Source: Dehalococcoidia bacterium
GTDB lineage: Bacteria > Chloroflexota > Dehalococcoidia > Lucifugimonadales > JAGWBF01
DNA: 64,000 nt
Reading direction: 5' to 3'
Assembly: GCA_021295955.1 (NCBI GenBank)
Contig: JAGWBJ010000001.1
Location: 124,001 to 188,000, forward strand
The notes under the pieces were generated by a model, which worked only from the letters and a program-made list of their open reading frames with translations, had not been told where the DNA came from and made no database searches. Shown here piece by piece: positions 32,793 to 41,773 of the stretch. The stretch's first letter is position 1; each line of letters starts with the position of its first letter. A program made the position numbers and the translations under genes.

Positions 32793-33635
32793 TTAGCCGG
32801 ACACGCCCAGGAAACCCCGGGTCGCCTGTATGAACTCCTGGGGCTTGTCGACGGTTACTATGTGGCCGGCGCCGGCCACATCCACCGAGCTGAACCGCTT
32901 ACCCACCTGCTCCATGCGCCGGACCGTCTCGTCGGACACCAGCCCGCTCTCCAGCCCCCTCACCTCCAGCAAGGGGCACTCGATGGCCTCGAAGGACCTC
33001 CAGTACCTGGCCACATGGGAGGGGTCCGTCATGTCGGGCAGCATCTTGTTGAACAGGGCGGGGTCCGCCTTCCAGACCCACCGGCCGTCCTCGCGCTGGC
33101 GGGTCTTGTCCTCGGTGTCCCGGCGGATGCGTGTATCGGTGGCCCAGGGGTCGTCCTGCCGGGCCCACTCCACAGCGGCCTCCAGGCTGGGAAACTCCAT
33201 GGGGACCGGCGGGCGCTTGGCCCGCTGGTCCATGTACTCCGGGCTGGGCTCGGGAGCGATGTCCACGATGACGATGCGCTCCACCCTGTCCTGGTGGTCC
33301 GGAGTGTACAGCATAGAGTGCCATCCGCCCATGGAGAGCCCGACCAGCACGAACCGGCCCAGGTCCAGGGCATCGGCGAATGCCGCCAGGTCCTCGACGA
33401 ACCTGTCCCTGTCGTATCCCGTGGCCGCCCACTCGCTCTCGCCGTGACCCCTCTGGTCCACGGTGAAGACGTGGTAGTCAGACCGCACGGCCTCGGCAAA
33501 CTCGTCCCAGATGCGGGCCTGGCCCGTGTGCCCGTGCAGGCACACCAAGGGCATCTTTCCCTGGGAGCCCCAGTCCAGATAACGGAGCCGCACTCCGTTG
33601 ACCGTTACGTGCTTCTCCTGCGGGTCCATTGCCAT
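32793..33635 (-). CDS. Alpha/beta fold hydrolase
   Basis: 280 residues. LVCLHGHTGQARIWDEF gives the oxyanion segment, VDQRGHGES is typical, the nucleophile is Ser in GLSMGGWHS (about residue 98), and the catalytic His is in GAGHIVTVDKPQEF. Resembles C-C bond hydrolases and haloperoxidase-like esterases. Last gene of a minus-strand catabolic run; the substrate is unknown. Confidence 0.88.
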   Translation of the reverse strand: MAMDPQEKHVTVNGVRLRYLDWGSQGKMPLVCLHGHTGQARIWDEFAEAVRSDYHVFTVDQRGHGESEWAATGYDRDRFVEDLAAFADALDLGRFVLVGLSMGGWHSMLYTPDHQDRVERIVIVDIAPEPSPEYMDQRAKRPPVPMEFPSLEAAVEWARQDDPWATDTRIRRDTEDKTRQREDGRWVWKADPALFNKMLPDMTDPSHVARYWRSFEAIECPLLEVRGLESGLVSDETVRRMEQVGKRFSSVDVAGAGHIVTVDKPQEFIQATRGFLGVSG

Positions 33636-33692
33636 GTCACACCTCCCAGGATGCTGTATCTTGGACCTAGAGACGCCACCGGACCCCAGGCA

Positions 33693-34229
33693 CTATTCCT
33701 GTACCACCCCGGTGCCCGGCGGCAGGTCCCAGTCCGGGTCCTGAAGGCCTCGGATGTAGTCCACCTGGCCGTGGTGGTTATTCTTGTGGGTTATCTGATG
33801 GCGCAGCAGCGCCGCCACGGTGCGCTGGGGCTGGTCGTCAGAGGGGGCCGCGTCCAGGTCCTCCAGGGTCAGGCTCTCCAGGAAGCGAATGGTGCTCCGG
33901 TGCACGTCGTTCAGGTAGCCCATCAGGATGTCGGGCGTCGGAATCGGCATGCTCAGGAGCCCCATCTTGTCGCCCGGAGGGGGAGACTCCACGGAGTTGC
34001 CGAACTGCAGGTGCCAGTGTCTCGTCACCCAGAGCTCGCCCCGACTGCTCAACAACGCGCCCACGGTCCGGTCTTCGGCCCGGGCTACGTGCCACAGGAT
34101 GAAGCCTATGTTGTTGGCGTGGGGCGCCGGCCTCCAGGAGACCTGCTCGTAGGTGAGGCCTCGGCACGTCTCGGTCAGCCTCTGGTGCACCTGGTTAAGG
34201 CTGTGGCGAATGAAGGTGACGGCGTCCAT
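33693..34229 (-). CDS. DinB-like metal-dependent protein
   Basis: 178 residues, four-helix-bundle DinB/DUF664-type. Likely metal-binding histidines are in ILWHVARAEDRTV (about residue 46) and the C-terminal THKNNHHGQVDYIRGL, a hallmark of the family, which includes thiol-dependent transferases. The ATG overlaps the alcohol dehydrogenase stop (ATGA), so the two are translationally coupled. A thiol-cofactor-linked role is possible given the neighbour, but unproven. Confidence 0.85.
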   Translation of the reverse strand: MDAVTFIRHSLNQVHQRLTETCRGLTYEQVSWRPAPHANNIGFILWHVARAEDRTVGALLSSRGELWVTRHWHLQFGNSVESPPPGDKMGLLSMPIPTPDILMGYLNDVHRSTIRFLESLTLEDLDAAPSDDQPQRTVAALLRHQITHKNNHHGQVDYIRGLQDPDWDLPPGTGVVQE

Positions 34230-35311
34230 CAGAAGACGACCACCGACCTGAGGACCTCCCCCTGCTCCATCTTGTGAAACGACGCCTCGACATCGTCCAG
34301 GGAGATGGTCTCGGACACGAACCGGTCCAGGTCCAGCCGCCCCTGAAGGTACAAGTCGATGAGCATGGGGAAGTCGCGGCTGGGCAGGCAGTCCCCGTAC
34401 CAGGAGGACTTGAGGGTCCCGCCTCGTCCGAACACCTCGAGCAAGGGGATCTCGATCTTCATGTCAGGGCTGGGAACCCCCACCAGCACCACCGTTCCCG
34501 CCAGGTCCCGGGCATAGAAGGCCTGCTCGTAGGTCTTGGGCGTGCCGACGGCCTCTATGGCGACGTTCACGCCGTTGCCTCCCGTGATCTCCCTGATGCC
34601 CTCCACCGGGTCGGTCTGGGCCCCGTTTATGGTATGGGTAGCGCCGAACTCCCTGGCCCACTCCAGCTTCCGGTCGTCGATGTCCACGGCGATTATCGTA
34701 TGGGCCCCAGCCAGGCGGGCGCCCGCTATGGCGGCATCGCCGACGCCGCCGCAGCCGATGACCGCCACCGAGTCTCCGCGGCTCACCCCACCGGTGTTCA
34801 GGGCCGCCCCCAGACCGGCCATGACGCCGCACCCCACCAGGCCCGCCGCTTCGGGCCGGGCGGCGGGGTCCACCTTGACGGCCTGGCCCGAGTCCACCAG
34901 GGTCAGCTCGGCGAAGGCCCCGATCCCCAGGGCCGGGCTCAGGGGCGTGCTGTCCTGGAGGGTCATGGGCTGCTTGGCGTTCCTGCTGGCGAAGCAGTAC
35001 CACGGACGCCCCCGCAGGCAAGACCGGCAGCCTCCGCAGGGGGCCCGCCAGGCGATAATCACGAAGTCGCCGGGGGCCAGGCCGTCGGCGTCCGAGCCGA
35101 CCCTTTCCACCACCCCGGCCGCCTCGTGGCCCAACAGGAAGGGAAAGTCATCGTTGATGGCCCCCTCCCGATAGTGCAGGTCGGTATGGCATACGCCGCA
35201 CGCCTGGACCCGCACCAGCGCCTCCCCCGGGCCGGGATCGGGCACCATGACCGGCTCAATGGTCACCGGCGCGCCCTTCCGCCTGGCTATCACTCCTCGG
35301 ACTTCGTTCAT
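34229..35311 (-). CDS. Zinc-dependent alcohol dehydrogenase, class III-like
   Basis: 360 residues of the medium-chain zinc dehydrogenase family. The catalytic zinc site is in [14 protein letters not shown] and [11 protein letters not shown]; the structural zinc cysteines are in [15 protein letters not shown]. The NAD-binding glycine motif is [15 protein letters not shown] followed by [12 protein letters not shown]. It resembles S-(hydroxymethyl)glutathione or mycothiol-dependent dehydrogenases. The ATG at 35311 is used; an AGGAGG lies 11 bases upstream. Paired with the DinB-like gene. Confidence 0.9.
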   Translation of the reverse strand: MNEVRGVIARRKGAPVTIEPVMVPDPGPGEALVRVQACGVCHTDLHYREGAINDDFPFLLGHEAAGVVERVGSDADGLAPGDFVIIAWRAPCGGCRSCLRGRPWYCFASRNAKQPMTLQDSTPLSPALGIGAFAELTLVDSGQAVKVDPAARPEAAGLVGCGVMAGLGAALNTGGVSRGDSVAVIGCGGVGDAAIAGARLAGAHTIIAVDIDDRKLEWAREFGATHTINGAQTDPVEGIREITGGNGVNVAIEAVGTPKTYEQAFYARDLAGTVVLVGVPSPDMKIEIPLLEVFGRGGTLKSSWYGDCLPSRDFPMLIDLYLQGRLDLDRFVSETISLDDVEASFHKMEQGEVLRSVVVF

Positions 35312-35389
35312 GGCTATGGGTACCTCCTGATTCGTTTTGGACGGGACAGGCGACCCGGGCAACGTACCGCCGTGCAGGCCGGGGAGCCG

Positions 35390-36757
35390 CTACCCGGCGC
35401 ACGGCGCCAGCAGCCCCACCAGGCCACCGATGTCTTGCTCTTCCTCCAGGGACCACAACCGCCGGAGAATCTCGTCGACCTGGGCCTCCGGGACCCGGCC
35501 GGCGGTCAGCCGCCTGAACTTCTCCTCCACCTGGACGTCGCTCATGGGACTCTTGCAGTGGCCCAACGGGTAGTCTACCTGTCTGGTCAACAGCTCGCCA
35601 GCCTCCGTCTCCACGCCCACCCTAACCGACAGGGCCCGGGGATAGGCCCTGCTGAACTCCGGGTCCCTTCGCACGGTCACCCGCTTCAGGAGCGCCAGCC
35701 GCTCCGGGTCCCTGATCCGCTCCATGTCGAAGGTGCTCCGGTCCACCTCCCCATCCACGAAGGCCGACACGACGATGTACGGGAGACTATGGTCGGCGGT
35801 CTCCCGGGTCCGGGGGTCCCACTTGTCCCGGGTATCGGCGCTCAGGTCCGCGCCAACGTCCGCTATCTCTATGGTCATCGACCGGAAGCCGAGCCCGTCC
35901 TTCACGTCCTCCCTCAGCTGAAGGGCGGCCTGGATGCCGGCCTGGGTGTTGTACTGGACGGGCCAGAGCTTTATGTGGGTGCTGCCGATCATGAACGGGC
36001 GTCCCTCTCCAGCGAACTCCGGCAGCTCCAGCGGGCCCGTGACCTGGTTCAGAAAGCCCTTCTCCCCGGTAAAGGCCTCGGCGGGCCCCTTCAGGCCCCG
36101 GGCCGCCAGCAGCGCCGCCATCAGTCCGTTGCGGGCCGCGTTGGCGGGGGCGCAGGCCTTCCACATGGAGACCTCGCCCACCCTGGTCTGGCGCAACGCC
36201 ACGTTGGAGGTGGCCGCCAGCGACGCCGCCTCGGCAAGTTCGGACACGCCCAACCCCAGCACCTTCCCGGCGGCCAGGGCGCTGGAGACGGCCCCGTACA
36301 CCACGTGGTCCCATCCCCGCTCACGGACGCCCGCGGCGTCGCAGAACCGGCACATCACCTCGTAGGCCAGGACCGCGCCCGCGATCACGTCACGGCCGCC
36401 CGCGCCCGAGTGCTCGGCGGCGGCCAGGACGGCGGACAGGTTGTCGCTGGGATGGCACGCCTCCGCCGAGAGGTAGGTGTCCATGTAGTCCTGGGAGTGG
36501 ACCATGGTCCCGTTGGCAAAGGCGGCCATGTCGGGCGCGGCTTTGTGCCGGGTGCCGAACACGGTGGCGCCTCGGGGGGCGCCCGTCTCCAGGGCCAGGG
36601 ACCGGGCTATCCGGCAGGGCTCCTCGTCGTACCCGCCCATGGCGATGCCCAGGGAGTCCATGACCCTCCGCTTGGACTCGTGGACCACGTCCCCCGGCAG
36701 CTCGCCGACGTCCAGCGAGAAGGCGTACTCGGCCAGGTATCGGGATATCCTGTCCAA
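35390..36757 (-). CDS. MmgE/PrpD family protein
   Basis: 455 residues. The opening RYLAEYAFSLDVGELPGDVV and RVMDSLGIAMGG, then ANGTMVHSQDYMDTYLSAEACHPSDN and AYEVMCRFCDAAGVRERGWDHV, are typical of the 2-methylcitrate dehydratase/cis-aconitate decarboxylase superfamily. Many members are not methylcitrate dehydratases, and no prpB or prpC is nearby, so a dehydratase or decarboxylase for another organic acid is likely. Confidence 0.88.
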   Translation of the reverse strand: MDRISRYLAEYAFSLDVGELPGDVVHESKRRVMDSLGIAMGGYDEEPCRIARSLALETGAPRGATVFGTRHKAAPDMAAFANGTMVHSQDYMDTYLSAEACHPSDNLSAVLAAAEHSGAGGRDVIAGAVLAYEVMCRFCDAAGVRERGWDHVVYGAVSSALAAGKVLGLGVSELAEAASLAATSNVALRQTRVGEVSMWKACAPANAARNGLMAALLAARGLKGPAEAFTGEKGFLNQVTGPLELPEFAGEGRPFMIGSTHIKLWPVQYNTQAGIQAALQLREDVKDGLGFRSMTIEIADVGADLSADTRDKWDPRTRETADHSLPYIVVSAFVDGEVDRSTFDMERIRDPERLALLKRVTVRRDPEFSRAYPRALSVRVGVETEAGELLTRQVDYPLGHCKSPMSDVQVEEKFRRLTAGRVPEAQVDEILRRLWSLEEEQDIGGLVGLLAPCAG

Positions 36758-36850
36758 AAGACCTCCTCCAGCGGTGATGGCCGCCCGCCGTTCCCCAGCG
36801 AAGCCCGGGACCGGCCCGCGCCGGAGTGACGAGGCGGCGCCTCTACGATA

Positions 36851-38269
36851 CTAGGAGACCGGAGGCAGCTTGTCCGCCCAAGGCCGGGCCTCCTCGAAGG
36901 CCGCCGATGCCCTCAGCACCGTCGCCTCGTCCCACAGGCGCCCAACTATGTGGAGGCCGATGGGCAGGCCGCCGGAGGAGAAGCCGCAGGGAACGCTGGC
37001 GGCGGGCTGCCCCGTCAGGTTGAACACCACGTTGAAGGGATTGAACCCCCAGTCCCGCTCTACGGCACGTCCGCCGATCTCCGTAGGGTGCTGGCCGATC
37101 TCGAAGGCCGGGACCGCCATGGTGGGGGTCATCAGCAGATCGTACGTCTCCAGCAGGGTCGCCATCTGGAACCTCAGCAGCTCCAGCTCCCGCAGGGCCA
37201 CGGCGTACTCGACTCCCGTTACCTGCTTCCCCTTCTCCAGCCTGCTCCTGGCGTAGTCCGTCAGGTCGCCGGGCCTCTCTTCCAGGTGGTCGCCGTAGGA
37301 GGCGTAGGCATTGGCCGACACGATGGCACTCATCCTGCCGAAGGGCTGCACCATGGAAACGCCCGGCTCGTCCACCGATGCGCCCAGCTCCTCGAACACC
37401 CGGGCGGCCTCGGCGGTGAGCCTGCCCACCTCGGGGTCCACGGTGGCGTAGCCCAGGTCGGGGCTCCAGGCGATGCGCAGACCATTCACTCCCAAGTCCA
37501 GTCCGTCCAGGAAATCGGGAGGGGACTGGCGGAGCATGTTCGCGTCCCGGTCGTGGGGCCCGGCCATGGCCTGCAACAGCATGGCCGTGTCCCGGACAGT
37601 GCGGGCCATGGGCCCGGGCTGGGCCACCGGGTTGGGAGCGGGCCTGGCGACGCCGCCGAACCGGGGCACCCTGCCCAGGGTGGGCTTGATGCCGTAGACG
37701 CCGGTGAAGCTGCCGGGGATGCGGATGGAGCCGCCCGCGTCGCTGGCCGTGGCCAGGGGGCACAGGCCGGCGGCCAGGGCGGCGGTGGCCCCGCCGCTGG
37801 AGCCCCCCGGAGTACGGGCCGTGTCCCAGGGATTGCGGCAGGCGTCGCCCAGGCGGTTCTCCGTCGTGCCCCGCATGCCGAACTCGGGGGTGTTGGTCTT
37901 TCCCAATATGATGGCCCCCGACACCCGCACCCGCTCGACGGTGCCCGAGTCGCTGTCCGGCACGTGGTCCTGGAAGATGAGGGAACCGAAGGTGGTCCTG
38001 ACTCCCGCCGTCGCCTCCAGGTCCTTGACAGAGATGGGTATCCCGTGCAGGGAGCCCAGCCTCCCGCCCTCGACCACGGCCTGCTCCGCGGCACGGGCGG
38101 CGGCCATCGCCTCGTCCCCTGTTACTGTCAGGAAGGCGTTGAGCTTGGGGTCCAGCTCCTCTATGCGCCTCAGGTACAGCTCGGCGAGCTCGACGGGGGA
38201 GACCGCCTTCCTTGTCACCATCTCCGAGAGCTCGTGGGCCGGGGTGAAAGCCAGGTCTCTGTCCGACAT
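36851..38269 (-). CDS. Amidase (amidase-signature family)
   Basis: 472 residues with a Ser-cisSer-Lys triad: Lys in HGIPISVKDLEA (about residue 79) and the serines in TPGGSSGGATAALAAGL (about residues 150-160). GGSIRIPGSFTGVYGIKPT is the family signature continuation. It hydrolyses an amide or ester bond of unknown substrate. Same strand and cluster as a second amidase (39436-40824), with an enolase-superfamily gene between them. It is not GatA in context, since glnS is present and no gatB or gatC is seen. Confidence 0.92.
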   Translation of the reverse strand: MSDRDLAFTPAHELSEMVTRKAVSPVELAELYLRRIEELDPKLNAFLTVTGDEAMAAARAAEQAVVEGGRLGSLHGIPISVKDLEATAGVRTTFGSLIFQDHVPDSDSGTVERVRVSGAIILGKTNTPEFGMRGTTENRLGDACRNPWDTARTPGGSSGGATAALAAGLCPLATASDAGGSIRIPGSFTGVYGIKPTLGRVPRFGGVARPAPNPVAQPGPMARTVRDTAMLLQAMAGPHDRDANMLRQSPPDFLDGLDLGVNGLRIAWSPDLGYATVDPEVGRLTAEAARVFEELGASVDEPGVSMVQPFGRMSAIVSANAYASYGDHLEERPGDLTDYARSRLEKGKQVTGVEYAVALRELELLRFQMATLLETYDLLMTPTMAVPAFEIGQHPTEIGGRAVERDWGFNPFNVVFNLTGQPAASVPCGFSSGGLPIGLHIVGRLWDEATVLRASAAFEEARPWADKLPPVS

Positions 38270-38309
38270 AGTGGCCTCCTGGAGGTTAGAATGAGGTTGG
38301 AATGGGGGA

Positions 38310-39401
38310 CTACCGGTCCCTGTACTCCCTCAGGGCGTCCCCGTTGGGGTCCAGGCCCAGGCCCGGCTCCTCTGTAAGCGTGACCCAGCCGCGCTTCGGC
38401 CCTGGCGGGTCCCTGTAGATGGTCTCTCCCACCTGCCACATCAGGTAGTGAAACTCCACCCGCCAGCCGTTGGACATCGCCGCCTGCAGGTGGGCGTTGT
38501 GGTGGGGCCAGCCGCCCCCGTTGGCGATGGGCAGGTTGAAGGCCTGGGCCATGTGGGCTACCTTCACACCCTCGGTGTAGCCGCCGACGTAGCAGACGTT
38601 GGGCTGGACGATGTCCACCGCGCCGTTCACTATCAGGTCCCGGTGCCGGAACCTGTGGCCCTCGTTCTGACCGGCGGATATGGGTATCGACGTGCGGCGG
38701 CGCAGCTCGGCCAGCAACCGGGCGTCGTTCTGGTACACCGGCTCCTCGAACCAGGTGATCCTGTAGGGCTCGATGAGCTTGCACAGCTCCAGGGCCCGGT
38801 TGAAGGAGAACCCGTAGTTGGCGTCGACCATGAGCTCCACGTTCTCGCCCAGGATGTCCCTTACTGCCCCCACCCTTGCCGCGTCCTCCATGGGCCGCTC
38901 GCCGCCGTCGATGGCCACCACCATCTTCAGCCTGTTCTCCCCCTGGTCCGCGAAGTACTCGGCCATCTCCAGGAGCTGTGGCAGGTTGAACTCCAGCAGT
39001 CCAAAGGTGATATAGCACGGGACCGGGTTCCGGGCGCCCCCCAGCAGGCGCCAGACGGGCTCACCGTAGTGTTTGCCCTTGATGTCCCAAAGAGCGATGT
39101 CCAGGGCGCTGACCGCCGAACTCCACACCCCAGTCTGGGACCGCGGATTGAACCTGGAGTACAGCTCCTGCCACAGCCGCTCCGTCTCCGTCGGGTCCCT
39201 GCCGACCAGGTAGGGACCCGCCTCACGATTGATGAACTCCGCGACGCCGAACCGCTGGGCGTGTCCCGTCAGGCCATAGCCGGTGACGCCCGAGTCCGTT
39301 TCGACGGTCACGAAGACCACCGGCCGGATAATCTCGTGCGCCAGCATAGGCACTTCCACCGGGACGCTGTGGGTCGTGGCCTCAACCCGGCTGATCCTCA
39401 A
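38310..39401 (-). CDS. Mandelate racemase/muconate lactonizing enzyme family protein
   Basis: 363 residues of the enolase superfamily. The TTG start at 39401 gives MRISRVEATTHSVPVEVPML; the longer frame overlaps the amidase. The barrel metal ligands can be followed: Asp in MVDANYGFSFNRAL (about residue 196), Glu in ITWFEEPVYQNDARL, and Glu in ISAGQNEGHRFRHRDL. The C-terminal His-containing GGGWPHHNAHLQAAMSNG resembles sugar-acid dehydratases. It abstracts the alpha-proton of a carboxylate; the substrate is unknown. Confidence 0.9.
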   Translation of the reverse strand: MRISRVEATTHSVPVEVPMLAHEIIRPVVFVTVETDSGVTGYGLTGHAQRFGVAEFINREAGPYLVGRDPTETERLWQELYSRFNPRSQTGVWSSAVSALDIALWDIKGKHYGEPVWRLLGGARNPVPCYITFGLLEFNLPQLLEMAEYFADQGENRLKMVVAIDGGERPMEDAARVGAVRDILGENVELMVDANYGFSFNRALELCKLIEPYRITWFEEPVYQNDARLLAELRRRTSIPISAGQNEGHRFRHRDLIVNGAVDIVQPNVCYVGGYTEGVKVAHMAQAFNLPIANGGGWPHHNAHLQAAMSNGWRVEFHYLMWQVGETIYRDPPGPKRGWVTLTEEPGLGLDPNGDALREYRDR

Positions 39402-39435
39402 GGGTCCCTCGCCGGCCGGCCCGGTCCTGCACGGC

Positions 39436-40824
39436 TCATGCGAAGGGAGGCCTCTTGGTGTGCCAGTCGGTGTGCCGCTCGTAGGCGTGGGCCGCCCTGA
39501 TGATGGTCCCATCGGCCCCAGGCCTGCCACCCAGCTGGAGGGAGATGGGCATGCCCCGGGAGCTCAGGCCGCAGGGCAATGAGATGGCGGGACAGCTAGC
39601 CAGGTTGAACAGCGCAGTCTGGGCCGAGGGAAGACGGTCGGTGACGACCGGGTCGTCGTCCATGTGCGCGGCCGGTCTGCCGGTGGTGGGCAGGGCCAGA
39701 ACGTCGTACCTCTCGAAGGCCTCCAGCACCTGGCCTCGGAGCAGGGCCCTGAGCTTCTGGGTCTTGTAGTAGGCCTGGGCCGGAATGATGCTTCCCAGGA
39801 GAAGCCCCGCCCGGTTGCCCCGTCCGAACTCGTGGAGGCGCTCCCTGGCCCATTGCCTGTAGTTTATGGCGGGCTCGATGGCCATGGCCCCCCAGGCGGG
39901 AGAGTTGGCGTATGCCGCGTGGGGAATGGACACCTCCTCCACCACGGCGCCCAGCTCCCCAAGCACCGAGGTCGCCTTGAGAACGGCGTCCCCGACCTCG
40001 GGCTCCACGACGTCGGCCTCGATCTGCTCCTTTACGATGCCTATTCGGAGGTCCTTTACGTCACCGTTCAGCGACTGCCTGAAGTCGGGCGTCGGGGCGG
40101 TCCAGGTGTATGGGTCCCTGGGGTCGTGTCCGGCGATGGCGCCCAGGGTTATCACCGCGTCTTCCACCGTCCTGGATATCGGCCCCGCGGTATCCATGGA
40201 CCAGGCCCCCGGCATCAGACCGTATCGGCTGACCAGGCCCCAGGTGGGTCTCAGCCCCACAACTCCGCAAAAGGCGGCGGGAATGCGTATCGAGCCTCCC
40301 GTGTCCTCGCCTATGGACGTGGAGCACAGGTACGCGGCGGTGGCCACGCCCGAGCCGCTGCTGGAGCGCCCCGGGTAGGCGTCCAGGTCCCAGGGGTTGC
40401 GGGGCTGGCTGTAGCGGTGGGGGCCGCCGATGGCAAGCTCGGTCATGTTGGTCTTGCCCAGGATGACGGCCCCGGCCTCCTTGAGGTTGGCCGCCACCGT
40501 GGAGTCCTGCTCTGGGAAGAAGTCGGCCAGGACCCTGGAGCCTCCCGTGGTCCGGACGCCCTTGGTCCAAAGCTGGTCCTTCACCGCCACCGGAATGCCG
40601 TGCATGGGCCCCAGGTATCCGCCGCGAAGGATGGCTTCCTCGGCAGCCCCAGCCGCCGCCAGCGCCTCCTTGCGGCTGACCGTCAGGTAGGCGTTGAACT
40701 TGAAGTCCAGCGCGTCGATGCGGGCCAGGTATGCTTCCGCAACCTCGACCGGAGAGACCTCCTTGCTCTCTATCAGCCTGGACAGCTCTCCCGTGGACAG
40801 GAAGGGTATATCCGCCGCGTTCAT
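39436..40824 (-). CDS. Amidase (amidase-signature family), second copy
   Basis: 462 residues, paralogous to the amidase at 36851. The triad lysine is in HGIPVAVKDQLW and the serine block is PGRSSSGSGVATAAY, followed by GGSIRIPAAFCGVVGLRPT. Starts with its own promoter and appears to lead the minus-strand catabolic run. Sequence differences from the first copy suggest different substrates. Confidence 0.92.
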   Translation of the reverse strand: MNAADIPFLSTGELSRLIESKEVSPVEVAEAYLARIDALDFKFNAYLTVSRKEALAAAGAAEEAILRGGYLGPMHGIPVAVKDQLWTKGVRTTGGSRVLADFFPEQDSTVAANLKEAGAVILGKTNMTELAIGGPHRYSQPRNPWDLDAYPGRSSSGSGVATAAYLCSTSIGEDTGGSIRIPAAFCGVVGLRPTWGLVSRYGLMPGAWSMDTAGPISRTVEDAVITLGAIAGHDPRDPYTWTAPTPDFRQSLNGDVKDLRIGIVKEQIEADVVEPEVGDAVLKATSVLGELGAVVEEVSIPHAAYANSPAWGAMAIEPAINYRQWARERLHEFGRGNRAGLLLGSIIPAQAYYKTQKLRALLRGQVLEAFERYDVLALPTTGRPAAHMDDDPVVTDRLPSAQTALFNLASCPAISLPCGLSSRGMPISLQLGGRPGADGTIIRAAHAYERHTDWHTKRPPFA

Positions 40825-40854
40825 GGCACTCCTCTACCGCTCCCAGCTAGCAGC

Positions 40855-40883
40855 AGAATACCCCAGCGCAACGGGTAAATCAA
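40855..40883 (-). promoter_or_regulatory. Predicted promoter of the minus-strand catabolic run
   Basis: On the minus strand: TTGATT at 40883-40878, exactly 17 bases, TATTCT at 40860-40855. Transcription would start near 40848, about 24 bases before the amidase ATG at 40824. Confidence 0.5.
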
Positions 40884-40916
40884 CCTGGCGCCGGCCGCTC
40901 GCGGGACACCGCCAAG

Positions 40917-40945
40917 TTGCCACCCGTGGGCTTCTCTGATACCCT
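40917..40945 (+). promoter_or_regulatory. Predicted promoter of lutABC
   Basis: TTGCCA at 40917-40922, 17 bases, TACCCT at 40940-40945 with TG one base upstream of the -10. The -10 is weak. Divergent from the catabolic promoter 34 bases away. Confidence 0.4.
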
Positions 40946-40997
40946 GAACCGGCGGTCCGAGATGGTCCCGCGGGCCCAGGTCTAATACGGAGGCAAG

Positions 40998-41756
40998 TTG
41001 GCCGCTGCCCAGGGCAAGAGAGCGTCCCTGTTCGTCACCTGTCTCGTCGACCAGCTTTTCCCGTCGGTGGGCGTGAGCACGGTACGGCTGTTGAGAGACC
41101 TGGGAGTCGAGGTGGACTTCCCATCCAGCCAGACCTGCTGCGGCCAGCCCTTGTACAACGCCGGGTTCGCCCGGAGGGCCCGACACCTGGCCACCCGCGT
41201 GTTGGACGCCTTCCAGCCCGAGGAGAGCTCCGACCCCAACCACTACGTCGTGGCGCCCTCGGGCTCCTGCACGTCGATGATCCGCGTCTTCTACGGGCGC
41301 CTGTTCCAGGACCAGCCGGCGCTGCACCGGAGGGCCCTGGCCCTGGCAGACCGCGTCTACGAGCTGTCCCAGTTTCTGGTGGACATCCTGCAGGTCTCCG
41401 ACGTGGGTTCGCCTTTCCGGGGAAAGGTGGCATACCACCCGTCATGCCACCTGCTGAGGGAGCTGGGGGTCGTCGAGCAGCCCCAGTCGCTGATCGACGG
41501 GGTGAAGGGGGCCCGGCGGGCCGAGATGGAACGGTCGGAGACCTGCTGCGGCTTCGGAGGCACCTTCTCGGTCAAGTATCCCCACATCTCCGGCGCCATG
41601 CTGGACGACAAGGTCGACGACGTGGTGAAGTCCGGGGCCGACGCCCTGGTAGCCTGCGACATAAGCTGCCTCATGCACATCGGGGGCGGTCTGAGCCGGC
41701 GGGGCGAGTCGGTCAGGCCCATGCACCTGGCCCAGCTCCTCCGTCCGGAAGACTAG
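40998..41756 (+). CDS. lutA: Lactate utilization protein A (CCG-domain Fe-S subunit)
   Basis: 252 residues, TTG start after GGAGG. Two cysteine-rich CCG domains: QTCCGQPLYNAGF and later ETCCGFGGTFSVKYP, which bind a [4Fe-4S] or related centre. Member of the LutA/LldE/GlcF-like family. First of lutA-lutB-lutC, an alternative FAD-independent L-lactate oxidation complex in known bacteria. Cytosolic. Confidence 0.92.
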   Translation: MAAAQGKRASLFVTCLVDQLFPSVGVSTVRLLRDLGVEVDFPSSQTCCGQPLYNAGFARRARHLATRVLDAFQPEESSDPNHYVVAPSGSCTSMIRVFYGRLFQDQPALHRRALALADRVYELSQFLVDILQVSDVGSPFRGKVAYHPSCHLLRELGVVEQPQSLIDGVKGARRAEMERSETCCGFGGTFSVKYPHISGAMLDDKVDDVVKSGADALVACDISCLMHIGGGLSRRGESVRPMHLAQLLRPED

Positions 41757-41773
41757 GCCGAGGGAGAACGCTT